From JAJRPT01 sp964465945 (GTDB lineage: Bacteria; Bacteroidota; Ignavibacteria; Kapaibacteriales; UBA2268), in the NCBI GenBank assembly GCA_964465945.1, contig CAYXMM010000009.1, positions 1 through 64,000 of the forward strand: 64,000 nucleotides of DNA, read 5' to 3'. Below are positions 1 through 12,600 of this stretch, piece by piece. The position numbers were made by a program, and so were the translations under genes. The stretch's first letter is position 1. Each line of letters begins with the position of its first letter. Below the pieces are notes generated by a model. It ran no database searches and was not told the origin of the DNA. It saw only the letters and a program-made list of their open reading frames with translations.

Positions 1-40
1 TGCCAATTTAGGCAATGCCAATTTAGGCAATGCCAATTTA
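1..40. repeat. Short tandem repeat, 15-bp unit, cut by the window edge
   Basis: A 15-bp unit (TGCCAATTTAGGCAA) is present twice in full and a third time for 10 bases. Each unit is itself an inverted repeat, TGCC facing GGCA around an AT core. The array may continue to the left of base 1, so its copy number is unknown. It lies past the 3' end of the large minus-strand gene. Function unknown. Confidence 0.8.
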
Positions 41-108
41 ATTTCCAAATTTATTTGCAAGTTTTTTAAAAAAAGTTTTCAACATTTTTATAAATTCTTC
101 TTTTTAGA

Positions 109-129
109 TTCTTTGCTTCGCTCAGAATG
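109..129 (-). repeat. Dispersed intergenic repeat, copy 1 (inverted)
   Basis: Read on the minus strand this is the 21-mer that begins CATTCTGAGCGAAGC. It matches positions 39459-39479 perfectly and 41020-41040 approximately. All three copies are intergenic. It resembles the short intergenic repeats found in many FCB genomes. Confidence 0.75.
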
Positions 130-147
130 GTGGTAAAACAAAAAAAA

Positions 148-165
148 GCGAGCATTTCTGCTCGC
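148..165 (-). terminator. Rho-independent terminator of the 2130-residue T9SS protein gene
   Basis: Seven-base-pair stem GCGAGCA/TGCTCGC with a 4-base loop, flanked by A7 on the plus strand, which is a U-run on the minus transcript. It lies 36 bases past the stop codon at 201. Confidence 0.85.
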
Positions 166-200
166 CTTTTAATTTGTGTTAACACAATTTTACATTAGAA

Positions 201-3200
201 TTATTTGTGTAAAATAACTTCTTTTGTAATTGTGTTACCATCAACTGTTACTTTGATATAGTAAACACCAGCTGATAATTCACCAGCCTTCCAAGTTACT
301 GAATGTGCTCCAGCGTTCATTGGTTCGTTATTTACTAAGTTTGTAATCATAGCACCAGCAGTGTTGTAAACTTCAACGCTCACATTAGCGAATTCTGTTA
401 AATCAAAGTTGATTGTAGTTTTATCGCTGAATGGGTTAGGATAAGGTTCTGTAACGTTAGCAGAGATAACTTTAACATCAGTTGCGCCATTTGCGATAGT
501 AAACATACCAGATCTAGCGTATTCTAAGTTATTGTTGTTGTCAAAGATTGCTCTAATAACAGCTTTATCAGTATTAATGTTAGGAAGCTTCCAATCCCAG
601 TTTTGTTTCAATGCGTTTGTATTTTCTTCAATTGTAGTCCAATTTAAACCACCATCGATAGATAATTGTAAGTCGAATTGAACAACATTATTATTATTCC
701 ATCTAACAGTTTTGATTGGGTCGTTTTTAATATCTAAAACATCGCCTGCTCTTGGAGAAATGAATGCTACATTTCCAGAAAGAACTCTAAATGCTTCAGA
801 AGATGCTAAGTACTCATTAGTTTTAGCGTCATACATTGCGATAACTACTTTATCTGAGTTGATGTCAGAAGGAACAATCCATTCTACTTTACTTGCTAAA
901 GGACCAACGTTAGTAATTAGTTCTTTCCAGTTTGTAGAACCATTAGCAGAGATTAAGAATTTAACAAGTTCAACTTCTTCAGCAACATATTCTAATTCCG
1001 CTTTTTGACCAGCGAAGTAGATAGGGTCAGTTGAAGTAGGTTTAATAACTCTGTTTTTAGGTTGAGTGATTGAGAACACATTATCAGAAATATCAACAAC
1101 TGTATTATCAGTAGCATTGATAATTCTAACTAAACACTCATTAGATTCAAAGTTATCTACATTGTATTCAAAGTTAGTAGCAGCCGCTTGAATTTGATTA
1201 TTGTTTAATCTAATCCAAGAGTTACCTCTATCAAGTGATAATTCAACAAATAAGTTTTGTTCGAAAGAAGGTTTAGTCCAAGAAACGAAGTAAGATTTAC
1301 CAGTTTTCCAGTTTTCGCCACCATTAGGAGAAGTGATAACAGCATTAATTTTTGTATCAACTCCACCAGATTTATCGAAGTTACCGTATCCAGTGATATT
1401 ATTACCATCTATATCTAAAACAGCAGTAGAGAAGTGCCATTTGAAGTCAAATTTATTAGCTAAATTAACATCTTTAATAGCAAATACTAAAGTACCAACT
1501 AAAGTTTTCTCGAAAGGCACACTGTAACCAGGGTGTTTGTAGAAAGTATTAGTTGAAGCATCTCTATAAGGTTTATTGTCATAATCTACTTCCACTGATC
1601 TTACGTTGTCAATTGGTTTAGGAGCTACTGGTAATGGTGCAGAGTAAGTTTTGAAGTAACCTAATGCCGCATCATCATTCCAAGGGCTTTTTTCTGTATT
1701 AGCAATTGTAACGAAAGATAAGTTTTTGTTGTCATAGTCTAATGCAAAAGTACAGTTACCAAGAGCAAATGGATCACCAGTGTTCTCGATATATACATTA
1801 AGCATTAATAATCCTTCATCTAACATAAGTTGTGGTTCTGAATAAACATTGTAGCTTAATCCACCAGCTTGTAATTTAGCTTTTCTGATTTCCTTAATAT
1901 TATCAGAAGTCTGCATCATTCTATCTAAGTTTTTAGAAGATTGAATTGCTCTTTCATTGATTAATTCAGAAAGTTCAACGTCATTAAGGTTTAGTTTATT
2001 AAACTCAGTACCATTATCAATTTGTTTGATAACTGGAGACACATTATAAATAGTTGTCCAGTCTAAATATTGAGCTAAAGACCATACTTTACCGAAGTTA
2101 TTATCAATAACAGATCTATCAACAGCGTTAACAGTTCCATCACCAGTAACATCAGCAGTTAAGTCATTACCTAAGCCCTCTAATCTTGATTGAACGGCAT
2201 CAGCAACGTTAATTTGACCATCTCTAATTACATCACCAGCAACCATTGCAGATAACTTACTTGCAGTTGCAGAGCTACCTTGACCTGCAGTATATGCTAA
2301 AGCAGTTCTTGAGTAATCTGGAGAAGTAGGATCAATAGATACTGCACCAATAGCTGAGTAAGAATCTGCGAATGCAGTTGGGTCTTGAGCATTAGCAGCA
2401 GTAAGTATATCAGTTGTATCGCCTTCCCAGTTTTGGAAATCCCAACCAGATTCAATTGCCCAAGTAGTTTTAGGGTCACCTGAGTAAGTGAATGGAGCAG
2501 AATATCTTGACATAACTGGTAAGTGATTTTCATGCTCTACTAATACATAATATGTAGAATCAACGATGTCAGTAAATACATAATCAACATCACCAAATTG
2601 AGAACCATCATTACCTCTTGTTGAACCAGCTAATGGATCTTTTTCAACGTAATCAGCTGTGTTCACAGTTGTTACTTTAATAGTTCCAGGGGTTCCTGAT
2701 TGATCGTTATATAATGTAATTCTTAAACCATTTTCGTCAAATTGAGTACCTAAAATACCTTGTGGATTCGCAGAAGCATCCTCTCCGAAGTCATTTACTG
2801 CACTTCTTTGGTAACCTTCAAGTAATACTCTTACAGTGAAGTTAGATGGAGGAGTAATAGAGAATACATCAGTTTGGTCTTTTAAGTCTTCAAAATTTTG
2901 CCAGTAGTATGGAGATGCAGAGTTAATTGTAACTGCACCATTCAATTGTAACCTTGCATTTTCTAAAGCAGCAGGAAAAGGTTCTTGCACATTGCTTGTA
3001 GAATTATGCTTAGTAGTAGAAACATTTAAGTTACCTGCATATTGAGTATGAGGTGGATTTGTTCCTAAGAATTTGTAAGACGAAGTTAATGGTAAACTAA
3101 ATGCATCAGTATATGTAGCAAAGTCTTTATCAGATGAAGTTGGGTTGTAAGGAATATTTACAACTCCACCACCACCAAGATTAGACCATTCTAAGTCAGA

Positions 3201-6200
3201 ATTTTTTGAAAGAACGCTATTACCAGTTGAGAAACCAGCTTTATCGTAGTTAAAACCAATCCATCTAACTCTAAGAGCAGTATTAGATTGAGCTACTTTT
3301 GCATGAGCCATTGGTTCAGCAAGTTTAATAAATGGCTTATTACCAGTAAATTTAACTCCATTATTAACTAAAATCTTAGCATTTAAACTATCATTTGTTC
3401 CGTTAACAACTGAAAACATACTATAATAAGCAAAATTATCAGCAACAACAGCAGTTCCATCGAAATCAAAAGAAGCAACTAAGTTAGTTTTATAAGTAGA
3501 TAATAATTGATTAGCTTTAACATTTGCAGCACCTTGAATGAACTTAGTCATTTCAGTTGGTTCACTACCAGTAGAAGCAGTTCCATTAGGTGTTCCACTC
3601 CAGTATCTTAAACCTTTCATTTCACCAATAAATGATTGGTTATAAGTAGCAGAATTTCTCCATTCATAAGCTAAGTATGTAGGATATCTGTTTCCTGAGT
3701 TTAAAACAACATTAGAAGCAGTTACTAAATTACCAGTATAGTTAGCAGATGTTTGTTTATTACCATCAATATAGAACCTAATATCAGGAGTTCCAACACC
3801 ATTACCTAAGTTAACATAAACAGCTACGTGAGACCAAACTGAGTCTTGGTGAACTGTATATGGAATTGCAACTGGTAAAGCAGAGTCAGATTCAACAGTG
3901 TATTGTTGACCATCAGCTCCACCAACTACTAATTGTAATTGACCTGATGCTAATAATCTTAAAGCATAGTGAATAGTTCCAGTAGTAGTATCCAATTTGT
4001 TAATGATTGGGAAATAAGCTTCTTCAGTTGTAGGAAATCTGTAAGGTTTAATCCAAGATTCTAAAACAGATGCACCACCTAAGAAGTTCATATCAGTTCC
4101 ATTATTGATAGCTAACATAGAGTTATTACCAGTATTTTGGAATGAGAAATAAGGAGCAACTTCAAATTGAGCAGTTGTAAATGTAATATTATCTTGATTA
4201 TTATCAGAAGTACCACTAACTCTAAGCATTACATCTTTAGAATAGTTTGAATCACCAGGAGCTACTGCTTGTAAATCATTATATTGACCAACAACTGTTG
4301 CAGATCTATATGGTTCCCATAAATCTGTATTCGACTCAGCATCCATATTATTTAATAAAGCACCAGTATTGTCAATAGCATAAGCCCAAGTAGTTCCACC
4401 ATCACGGCTGAATTCTAATACTAAATCATCAGATGTTGAAGTTGAAGTACCAAGACCAAAAGAAGCCCATCTTACAGGGAAAGCATTTCCTGAAAGATTA
4501 GTAACACCAGACATAGAGTTAGGAGAAGTAATTCTTACGTGTCCTCTATCTGGTCTATATGGGAATCTTTCTTCGCTAAGTGTAGAAACTGTTCCATTAT
4601 TAATATCAGTATATAAGTTAATTACATTAGCACCATTTTGGTTGCCACTTCCAGCTCCTGAAGCAGAAGCATAGTCAGTTGAAAGTCCATTTAATGGATA
4701 ATAAAATTCAAGAGAATTTCTGTTATCACCATTAGCAAATGGAGAAGCAGATGGGTCAGTAACACCAGACATATATTGTCTAATTTCACCTTGAGTCATT
4801 GCTTTTCTCCAGATTTTAACTTCTTTAATACCAGCGTTTAAGTAGTCATTAGCATCAACAGTTCCATTAGGGTTAACACCAATCCAAATTGGTTGAGAAC
4901 CTTGTTCAGGTCTAATATCAATAGCATTATCATTTAATGATCTACCCATTAATTCACCATCAACATAAACAGATACGATGTTATTGCTAACAACACCTGC
5001 AATATGATGCCAGTTACCTGGTTGAGCTGTATTTGTGTCAATCGGAACAGCAGCTGATGCAGACGAAATAGCTTCTGGAGATATTACATTTGCAATATAA
5101 GCAGTTCCATTTTCACCCCTACCAGTTCCACCACCTAAATGGTCTTTAACTCTGAAAGCAGGATATTTACCATCTTTTAAGTATAACATCCAAGTTCCTT
5201 CAGTTGTATTCGGACCAGAAGACGATGCTAAGATAGCTGGTTCAATAGTTGAAAAAGTTCCTGAATTTATACTTGTTAAATTCACCCATGCTTCAACAGA
5301 AAACTGAGTTGGATTATCAAATTTATTCTGAGTTTTCATAAACTCAGTAGCCCCATCTAATTGTAAAAAGAATATTCTTGATAGAATGAAATTAGCATCA
5401 CTAATATCATAAGCTCCATCAGTAACATTTGATCTTAAAGAGATGTCAGAACCAGTACCAGTTGTATCTAATTGTCTAATTCTTAATCTTGCTTGTTCTG
5501 ATCTATAAGGGAAGAATGGATCATCATCCCACATAACTCTTAATACTCCACCATAACCATCACCAGAACCAACAGGTAATTGTGAGCCATCGCCTTGAGT
5601 AATTAAGAAACCAGTTCCAGCACCATTAGAAGTTGTTATTTCACCATTTTGATAGTTAGCAGTCGTTCCAAGAGTGTTTTGTGCATCTCTATGCTCAGCA
5701 ACTCTCATAAATTCTGTCCAGTTTTGAGCACTTTCAGAAAGAGAACTATTATAACCAACTACATAGTCAAATCCATAAGCAAGTTTATTCGATGTACCAT
5801 ATCTACTTGTAGCAACTGGAGAAAACAATCCAGAACGTTCGAAGTAAATAGGGTAGCCAGCAGTTGCCATTGAAGTATAAGTTTTGTTTCTATTTACCGC
5901 TTCACTTGGACCATTAGGATTTAAAATAGTAATACCTCTAATAGCCATATTTGAAGAGTTTACAACAGTAGCATTAGATTTAACATCATTTCCATTCACA
6001 TCATATAATACAAAATTACCGATTGATTGTAAAGAGTTGAAAGAAATGTTAGTCATATCAGATAAAGTTAAAGTACTATGACCAACGATATCAAATACTA
6101 ATCGACCAACAAAAGAACCAATTCCGTCTGTACTTGCTGCAATACCTTGAGTTGAAGGCACTGTAGGAATAGAGACGTGCATAATATAAACATAATTAAC

Positions 6201-6593
6201 ACCATCAGTAACAGGATTTGCAGACAATGCTGAATATCCGTTAGCACTATGGAAAGAAGAAGTAAAGCTCGTATAAGGTAACGGAGCTACTTGTTCTACA
6301 TTATAAGCCACTGAGTCGGTTGTATGTAAAGCATAAGATGCTGGGTCAGCTGGTGATAGATGAGCAGTGTTATACGTAACACCGATAGTCATATTACCGA
6401 TTTTAGGAACTGACGAACTTGCACCTTTAAGCCAAAATTCAACACCGATTTGATCACCCATTCTTCTTTGTTTCAAAGTAATAGTATAGTTTTGGGCGAA
6501 TATATCAGGAGCGAATAATAGAACTGCGAGCATCAAGACAAGTGCCTTTCCTTGGCAAGCTTGTATTGCTTTTTTTATTCTATTAAAGTTCAT
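201..6593 (-). CDS. Giant T9SS-secreted protein with two LamG-like domains, dockerin-like repeats and Ig-like domains
   Basis: Secreted or surface-attached protein of 2130 residues. An N-terminal signal peptide (about 1-33, ending near DIFAQ) is followed by two concanavalin-like LamG domains (about 410-610 and 820-1030). A dockerin-like pair of calcium-loop motifs follows (about 1450-1500, DVIRDGQINVAD and DVTGDGTVNAVD). Next come a cohesin-like beta-sandwich (about 1580-1730) and several Ig-like modules with the PNGGE...W pattern (about 1755-2025). The end is a T9SS sorting domain (from about 2043, PYPNPFSD through EVILHK), the usual signal for export through the outer membrane. The start is supported by AAAGGA upstream of the ATG. 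It is a paralogue of the gene at 14951-20851 and a candidate adhesin or carbohydrate-binding protein. The ligand cannot be read from the sequence. Confidence 0.85.
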   Translation of the reverse strand: MNFNRIKKAIQACQGKALVLMLAVLLFAPDIFAQNYTITLKQRRMGDQIGVEFWLKGASSSVPKIGNMTIGVTYNTAHLSPADPASYALHTTDSVAYNVEQVAPLPYTSFTSSFHSANGYSALSANPVTDGVNYVYIMHVSIPTVPSTQGIAASTDGIGSFVGRLVFDIVGHSTLTLSDMTNISFNSLQSIGNFVLYDVNGNDVKSNATVVNSSNMAIRGITILNPNGPSEAVNRNKTYTSMATAGYPIYFERSGLFSPVATSRYGTSNKLAYGFDYVVGYNSSLSESAQNWTEFMRVAEHRDAQNTLGTTANYQNGEITTSNGAGTGFLITQGDGSQLPVGSGDGYGGVLRVMWDDDPFFPYRSEQARLRIRQLDTTGTGSDISLRSNVTDGAYDISDANFILSRIFFLQLDGATEFMKTQNKFDNPTQFSVEAWVNLTSINSGTFSTIEPAILASSSGPNTTEGTWMLYLKDGKYPAFRVKDHLGGGTGRGENGTAYIANVISPEAISSASAAVPIDTNTAQPGNWHHIAGVVSNNIVSVYVDGELMGRSLNDNAIDIRPEQGSQPIWIGVNPNGTVDANDYLNAGIKEVKIWRKAMTQGEIRQYMSGVTDPSASPFANGDNRNSLEFYYPLNGLSTDYASASGAGSGNQNGANVINLYTDINNGTVSTLSEERFPYRPDRGHVRITSPNSMSGVTNLSGNAFPVRWASFGLGTSTSTSDDLVLEFSRDGGTTWAYAIDNTGALLNNMDAESNTDLWEPYRSATVVGQYNDLQAVAPGDSNYSKDVMLRVSGTSDNNQDNITFTTAQFEVAPYFSFQNTGNNSMLAINNGTDMNFLGGASVLESWIKPYRFPTTEEAYFPIINKLDTTTGTIHYALRLLASGQLQLVVGGADGQQYTVESDSALPVAIPYTVHQDSVWSHVAVYVNLGNGVGTPDIRFYIDGNKQTSANYTGNLVTASNVVLNSGNRYPTYLAYEWRNSATYNQSFIGEMKGLRYWSGTPNGTASTGSEPTEMTKFIQGAANVKANQLLSTYKTNLVASFDFDGTAVVADNFAYYSMFSVVNGTNDSLNAKILVNNGVKFTGNKPFIKLAEPMAHAKVAQSNTALRVRWIGFNYDKAGFSTGNSVLSKNSDLEWSNLGGGGVVNIPYNPTSSDKDFATYTDAFSLPLTSSYKFLGTNPPHTQYAGNLNVSTTKHNSTSNVQEPFPAALENARLQLNGAVTINSASPYYWQNFEDLKDQTDVFSITPPSNFTVRVLLEGYQRSAVNDFGEDASANPQGILGTQFDENGLRITLYNDQSGTPGTIKVTTVNTADYVEKDPLAGSTRGNDGSQFGDVDYVFTDIVDSTYYVLVEHENHLPVMSRYSAPFTYSGDPKTTWAIESGWDFQNWEGDTTDILTAANAQDPTAFADSYSAIGAVSIDPTSPDYSRTALAYTAGQGSSATASKLSAMVAGDVIRDGQINVADAVQSRLEGLGNDLTADVTGDGTVNAVDRSVIDNNFGKVWSLAQYLDWTTIYNVSPVIKQIDNGTEFNKLNLNDVELSELINERAIQSSKNLDRMMQTSDNIKEIRKAKLQAGGLSYNVYSEPQLMLDEGLLMLNVYIENTGDPFALGNCTFALDYDNKNLSFVTIANTEKSPWNDDAALGYFKTYSAPLPVAPKPIDNVRSVEVDYDNKPYRDASTNTFYKHPGYSVPFEKTLVGTLVFAIKDVNLANKFDFKWHFSTAVLDIDGNNITGYGNFDKSGGVDTKINAVITSPNGGENWKTGKSYFVSWTKPSFEQNLFVELSLDRGNSWIRLNNNQIQAAATNFEYNVDNFESNECLVRIINATDNTVVDISDNVFSITQPKNRVIKPTSTDPIYFAGQKAELEYVAEEVELVKFLISANGSTNWKELITNVGPLASKVEWIVPSDINSDKVVIAMYDAKTNEYLASSEAFRVLSGNVAFISPRAGDVLDIKNDPIKTVRWNNNNVVQFDLQLSIDGGLNWTTIEENTNALKQNWDWKLPNINTDKAVIRAIFDNNNNLEYARSGMFTIANGATDVKVISANVTEPYPNPFSDKTTINFDLTEFANVSVEVYNTAGAMITNLVNNEPMNAGAHSVTWKAGELSAGVYYIKVTVDGNTITKEVILHK

Positions 6594-6637
6594 GATTTAA
6601 TCCTTTAATTAATTTAAACAATTTTCGATTTAATTAT

Positions 6638-6668
6638 GGTAGAGGCGGACATCCACCCTGCCTCTACC
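6638..6668 (-). terminator. Stem-loop between two giant genes
   Basis: Nine-base-pair perfect stem GGTAGAGGC/GCCTCTACC with a 13-base loop, in the 84-base gap between the 2570-residue gene and the next gene downstream. It lacks a good U-run on the minus transcript, so it may be a partial terminator or an mRNA-stabilising or processing hairpin rather than a full stop. Confidence 0.5.
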
Positions 6669-6677
6669 GATTATTTA

Positions 6678-9600
6678 TTACTCAACTTGAGAGAAAATCT
6701 CAGTTGTACTTGTTGTTACTCTTAATGTATAGTTAGAAGAAGAGTAAGCATCATCGTCCACTCCGTAGATTTTAAGCACATAAGGACCAGCAGAACTAAC
6801 CGCTTTTAAGATGATTACCTCATCTCCAGTTCCTGTTACTTTAGAATCTCTCAATAGAGTTTTATTCACTAATCCAGCAGATGCATCATACAATTCAACT
6901 TGGTAATTAGCAGGTAAATTAGATAATCTGATAATTACATTGTTTCTTGTAGATGGTATTCTGAATTGATACCAATCAATTTCATTAGCTGCTGAAATTG
7001 TTGAATTAATATCGATATCTGTTTGTATATTCGCTGGTGCACTTTCAGTTACGCCTGAAGATATATCACCTGTAGAAGTTGTAAATGATATCGGGTTTCT
7101 TGTTGTTTCATTTGTAAATGCAGTTCCTGTTGCATAATTGAAGTTTGGAGTTGTTCCATTATAATCAAACACTTGAACATAATATCTTGTATTTGGCATT
7201 AAACCTTCAATATCGTTTGAAAACGCGGCAGCTGCTGCTGCTACGTTAGCCATTACAACATAAGAACCAGCACCTGTTTGACCTGTTCCTACTGCACCAG
7301 CATCAGTAATATCTAAGCTTGCTGTATATGCAACACCATCAGTTGGAGCTTCTGGTGCAGAACCTTGTCTAATTACTACGATTCTACCATCTGTTGAACC
7401 TGAGTTTGCTGTTAAATTAGTAATTCTTGCAGTTGTTGCAGTAATATTTGCTATTGTTACAACCGCATCGTTTGCTACTGGCTCTGCTTCTAATACTTTT
7501 ATTGCACTTGTGTTAGAAGATGAAGTCAATGATGAACCTGTCGCATTAATTACTAAGTCTGTTGAACCAGATGCTGCTGTAATTGTTGGACTTACTACAA
7601 CAATATTAGTTCCATTTGCAATTGTTCCAGTTGTTGTACCACCAACAGTTCCAGTTCCAGATACTTTTGCAATTGTTACTGTTTCTGCTGCTGTAACATT
7701 AGCTGGATAGCCATTTGCATCAACTGATCTAACTGTAACAGCTAATGCGTTCCCAGTTGTTACTGAAGATGGATTATGAACTATTTGTAATGCTGTTGCA
7801 GTTCCTGCAGTTCTAATTGTGTGCGTATTTGCTGTTGCTGGCAACGGACCTGCTGCATTTAATGTCGCAGGAGAACTAAGAGCAATATAGTCAGCAGATG
7901 TTAATTGAGTTTTAATTGTTGTTCCTGCAGTTGCGCCACTTCCTACTTTTACACCTACTAAGTATTTTCTTGCAGAAGTAAGAGTTTGAGTAAATCCAGC
8001 AAAAGTTAAATTACCATCGCCTGATGTTGCTGTTAAAACACCATCGTCAATTTTTTCAGATACTTCTGGGTATCCATTTTCATTTGAGTCATAATATAAT
8101 GACCAGTTTGAAAGGTTAGATGACTCAGCAGCACTGCTCAAAGTAACAGTGATATTTGCACCTGTGAAAACTACTTCTTGACCATTATCTGGAGTTAAAG
8201 TAAATCCAAATATTGGCTGTCTATCAACTTTAGTTCCTAAATTACTTGAAGCTGGGTTATTTGCAGTTGATACTGTTACAGTATTATTAACAAAAGTATA
8301 AACATAACCGCTATGTGATGAAGCAGTGTTGCCATCAATATCTGTTCCTCTTACTCCAGCATCTGTTGATGTTAAATCAGCATAAGTTAAAGTAGGAGTG
8401 ATATCAGGAGTTGCACTATTTACACCTGCTTTTACATCAGCCACAACAAAGAAATAAGTTGGAGTTGTTGCTAATTGTTTTTTAGCTGTAAATACAAAGT
8501 TAAATCCTGATGATGAAACACTTGCCGTTGTAGTAGAAATTAAATTTCCACCACCCATATTAGCAAAGTTATTATCTGTTGTTGAAGCATATACTTGAAC
8601 ATTTTCAAATACATCTGTTGGGTCAGTATCCATATCTAAAGCAAACCCAGTAATACCAGGTAAACCAGTATTTGAAGAAACTGTTGCTTTGAATCCGAAT
8701 AATACTACATCTTCTTGATTAGCAACTAATGGATTGTCAGTAATGCCAACCTCGTGAGGAGAAACCATTATAGAAGGTCTGAATGAATATGCAGAGCCAG
8801 TTAATGAAAACTCTTCTGAAATTCCACCACTAACAGTTACTACTAAGTTATTTGTTGAAGGTGTTATTGTTGAAGTTGATGCTGTTACTGTAGAAACAAT
8901 ATCTGCTACTAAGAAGTAATTTACAGGAGTTCCTTCATCAACACTAATATAAGCATCATCTTCACTTGAAACATCAAATGTAATATAATTATCACCTGAT
9001 TGACCACCTGTTGTTTGAGCGCCACCTGGAGCAACATCAATTAAAACTGTGTTATCTTCTGTAGTTGAATAATCATCATCTTCAGAATATACTAATGTCC
9101 AGTTTGACGCTTCATTTGTAGCACCTAATGCTCTACCAAGGTTAAATTTAACTGTAGATAAATCAATAGTTCCATTTGAAGTAAATTGAACTCCAAAAAT
9201 AGCATTATCATTAGTTCCAGCATTAATAGGAGTAGATGCTAAACCATTTGTTATTGTTGATGCAGATAAAACATCAGGAGAACCAATTGTCCACCATTCT
9301 GTTTGACCTGTAAATTGACCAACTACAGCTGGTTCAGTTGTTAATCTTTTAGTTGAAGTATTTAATGTAGTTGGTTCGATAGTCCATACATCAACTGCTG
9401 GATCATCGCCATAAACTAAAATTAAATCATCTTCTGTTAATGTACCTAATTCATCTGTATCATATTTGAATGCTAATTTACCACCAATACTTGCATTTGC
9501 ATTAGTAATTGAGTAGTATCTTGAAGCTTGTGGGCTTGCACCTACTGTTAATGGAATATGGTATCTTTTTACTACAGTTGCACCTGGGTCAGCTGTTGTT

Positions 9601-12600
9601 GTTATATACGCACCTAAACCGCCAATATCATTTGATGATAATACAGCACCAGGAGCTGATAAATCTGCATAAACATAACCCGTTGAAGTAGAAGGTCCAT
9701 TATTTAAAACTCTACCACCAGAAGCTGGTTCAAATAATTTTCCACCAGCATCGGCATCTATAGTTAAAATATTATTACCATTTAAGTCAATATCACCTGA
9801 TTGTAAGAATAATGTTCCTTCAACATCAAATTGGCTTAACATAATGTCATTAGTTGTTCCAACTAATCTTAAACCACCAGTATTATTTAATGTAATATTA
9901 TGAGCTAATAATTGAGCTGATGTTCCTAATACTCCTGTTCCAGTTAAATTAATATCCTGTTGAGATGCACCACCAAAATAAATTCTTGTGTTATTTGATT
10001 GGCATTCTAATTGAGCATTATTTTCTAATGTTAAATCTGAATTCACATAGAAATCAGAATTTGCAGAAGCTAATAATTGAGTAGAAGCTCCTGATAATGT
10101 CAATCCGTAAAATTTTAAGTTTGTTGCTGCAGTATTATTCAAAAGAAGTGATTGAAGACCACCACCCATAAATGTTACAGTTCCACCAGTTGCCACAAAT
10201 GAACCACCAGTTGTACCAGCTATTTCAAAGAAACCCGCTACTGACATATCTGTTGAAGTTGTTACAGCATTACTTGCTACGTTGTTGATTGTCAAATTAC
10301 CAAATGTTAAAGTCCCATTGTTTTGGATAGTTTTAGTTGTTCCACCACCGAAGAAAATATCATCTGTTGTACCAACGTTTGCAGTTGCAGGAGCATACGT
10401 ACCATTAACAATTAAATTACCATTTAATAATATATCATTTGTTTGAGTAACAGTCCCTTCCACAGTAATATCATTAAATTGAGTGTCTGTATTTAATGCA
10501 GTACCAGTTAATACTGTAGTTCCATCAAAAGTAATTAAACTTGTTCCTGAAGCTACAAAGTTACTTGCAGTATTTGTAAAGTTACCTTCAACTGTAAAGT
10601 TATCTGTTGTAAATAAATCTGTACCACCAGTTATAGTGATAATGTTTATTGTTAAATTACCATCATTTGTAATTGTAGAAGAACCTGTTCCATCAAAATC
10701 AAGTGTTCCAACAGTATTCATATCAAATGAACCAGTATTTGTTACTTCTAAATCACTTGATATATTTACAATAAAGTTACCAGCTAATCCATAAGAACCA
10801 GTAAATGTTACATCTACTAAATTTAATTGGTTATCTGCACCTGTAGTAATAGTTTCATTTGTTCCTGTAAAATAAATTTCATTTGTTGTTGCTGTAAATA
10901 CTGCCGCAGTTGTTAGCGAACCACCGATTGAAAAATCATCTGATGAAGCTAAAGCAGCCGCAACTGTTACATCGCCTAAAACTAAATCATCATAAGAACC
11001 ATTATTTACAATAGTAGCTGCTGCGTTATTGAAAGCAATAACACCAGTATGAACAAATGAACCACCACTTGTTAATGTTACGGCACCTGCGGCACCTCTT
11101 ATATCTATAGAAGCACTTGCAGTTGCACCTGTTGCTGTTGCTGCAACACTTAATAAACCTACTGAAAATGTTCCTGAACCAGAAATATCTGAACTTGCAC
11201 CTGATAAAATTATATTTGAAGTTGCATTAGATGTACCAAAGTCTGGACCATTTTGAATAATATTCCCACCAACAGTGATGATATCTGTTGCATTTAAAAT
11301 AATTGCACCAGCAGTATTATCAAAAGTAATATTACCAACAGTTCTTGTTCCAAAGCCAACATCTGTTGCCTGTCCTTCAAATATAATATCTGAAGTAGCA
11401 TCTGTTGTTAATGTACCATTTGTCTCTACAGCATCATCTAATCCATTAACGTTAGTTCCAGATAAATGAAGAGTTCCTCCATCGCCATAAGTTAAATCCA
11501 TAACCCCAGCACCTGCCATTGCAGCAGCTGTTGCTGTTAATTCAATACGACCATCAACATTATAGTCTAATGTACTTGCCATTGCAACAGAAACTTGTAA
11601 TTCACAATTATCTGTAACAACAACATTTCCACCAGCTGCTCCACCTAAAGTAGTAATAGATATAGCAGAAATTTGTTTATCATCATCAGTAATTGTTGTT
11701 GCATCTAAATCTGCAGGGTCACCATAAAAAGTAACTGTACCCGCAGGGTCAAATGTACCAGCACCAGATAAATTTTTAATAATTGAGTAATTACCAGTAT
11801 TGGCAGCAGTTGCTGCAGTTATTGCTAAGTTAAAGAAAGTTGAAGAGTTACCAGATACAGTTAAGTTTCCAGTCCCTGCTTTCGTAACAGTCCCAGCTGA
11901 AGCAATAAATTTACCAGATAAAGTAACTACACCGTTATTATTACCAAATGTCATATTATCGTTTGTTAAAACGCCAACTGAGTTAGAAATTGTAACTAAG
12001 TCAAATGATAAAGTTTGACCATTTGTTTCAATTGTTTGAGCAGCAGTTCCATTAAATGTAGCTAAAGAAAGAGCGGAACCAGTTAAAGTTCCTGGTGCTG
12101 TTAATGTTAAGTTTCCTGCTATATTTAACCCTGAAGTAACATTTGCATTAATTGTTGAAGCTGCTTCCACAACTAAATGATGTAAGTTATATGTTCCAGC
12201 TCCTGTATTAGCAATAGCCGTTGCACCTACTAAATAAATTGTTGCATCGTTTGTAGTGCAATCTAAAGTTCCAGCTGCGTTCATATCTAAACCATTTCCA
12301 GTTGCATTTGCTATACTAAAATCACCTGAAACAGTTACAGTATTAGCACCACCTACTTGCAAAATATTAAATACTAAATTATCTTCATCACCAGTGCTAT
12401 TAGTTATACTTGCTGCACCAGTAGTTCCCATAATTATTATTCCAGTAGCTCCAGAAGGTAAAACCATTGTACCTGTTGTTAAAGTAAAATCACCATTAAC
12501 GGTAACATCAATATCTACTGCATTACCAGTTTCAACAATAGCTGCCCCATTTATTGTAATATCATTAACAGTTGTAATGTCAGTACCAGCACCATCAAAA

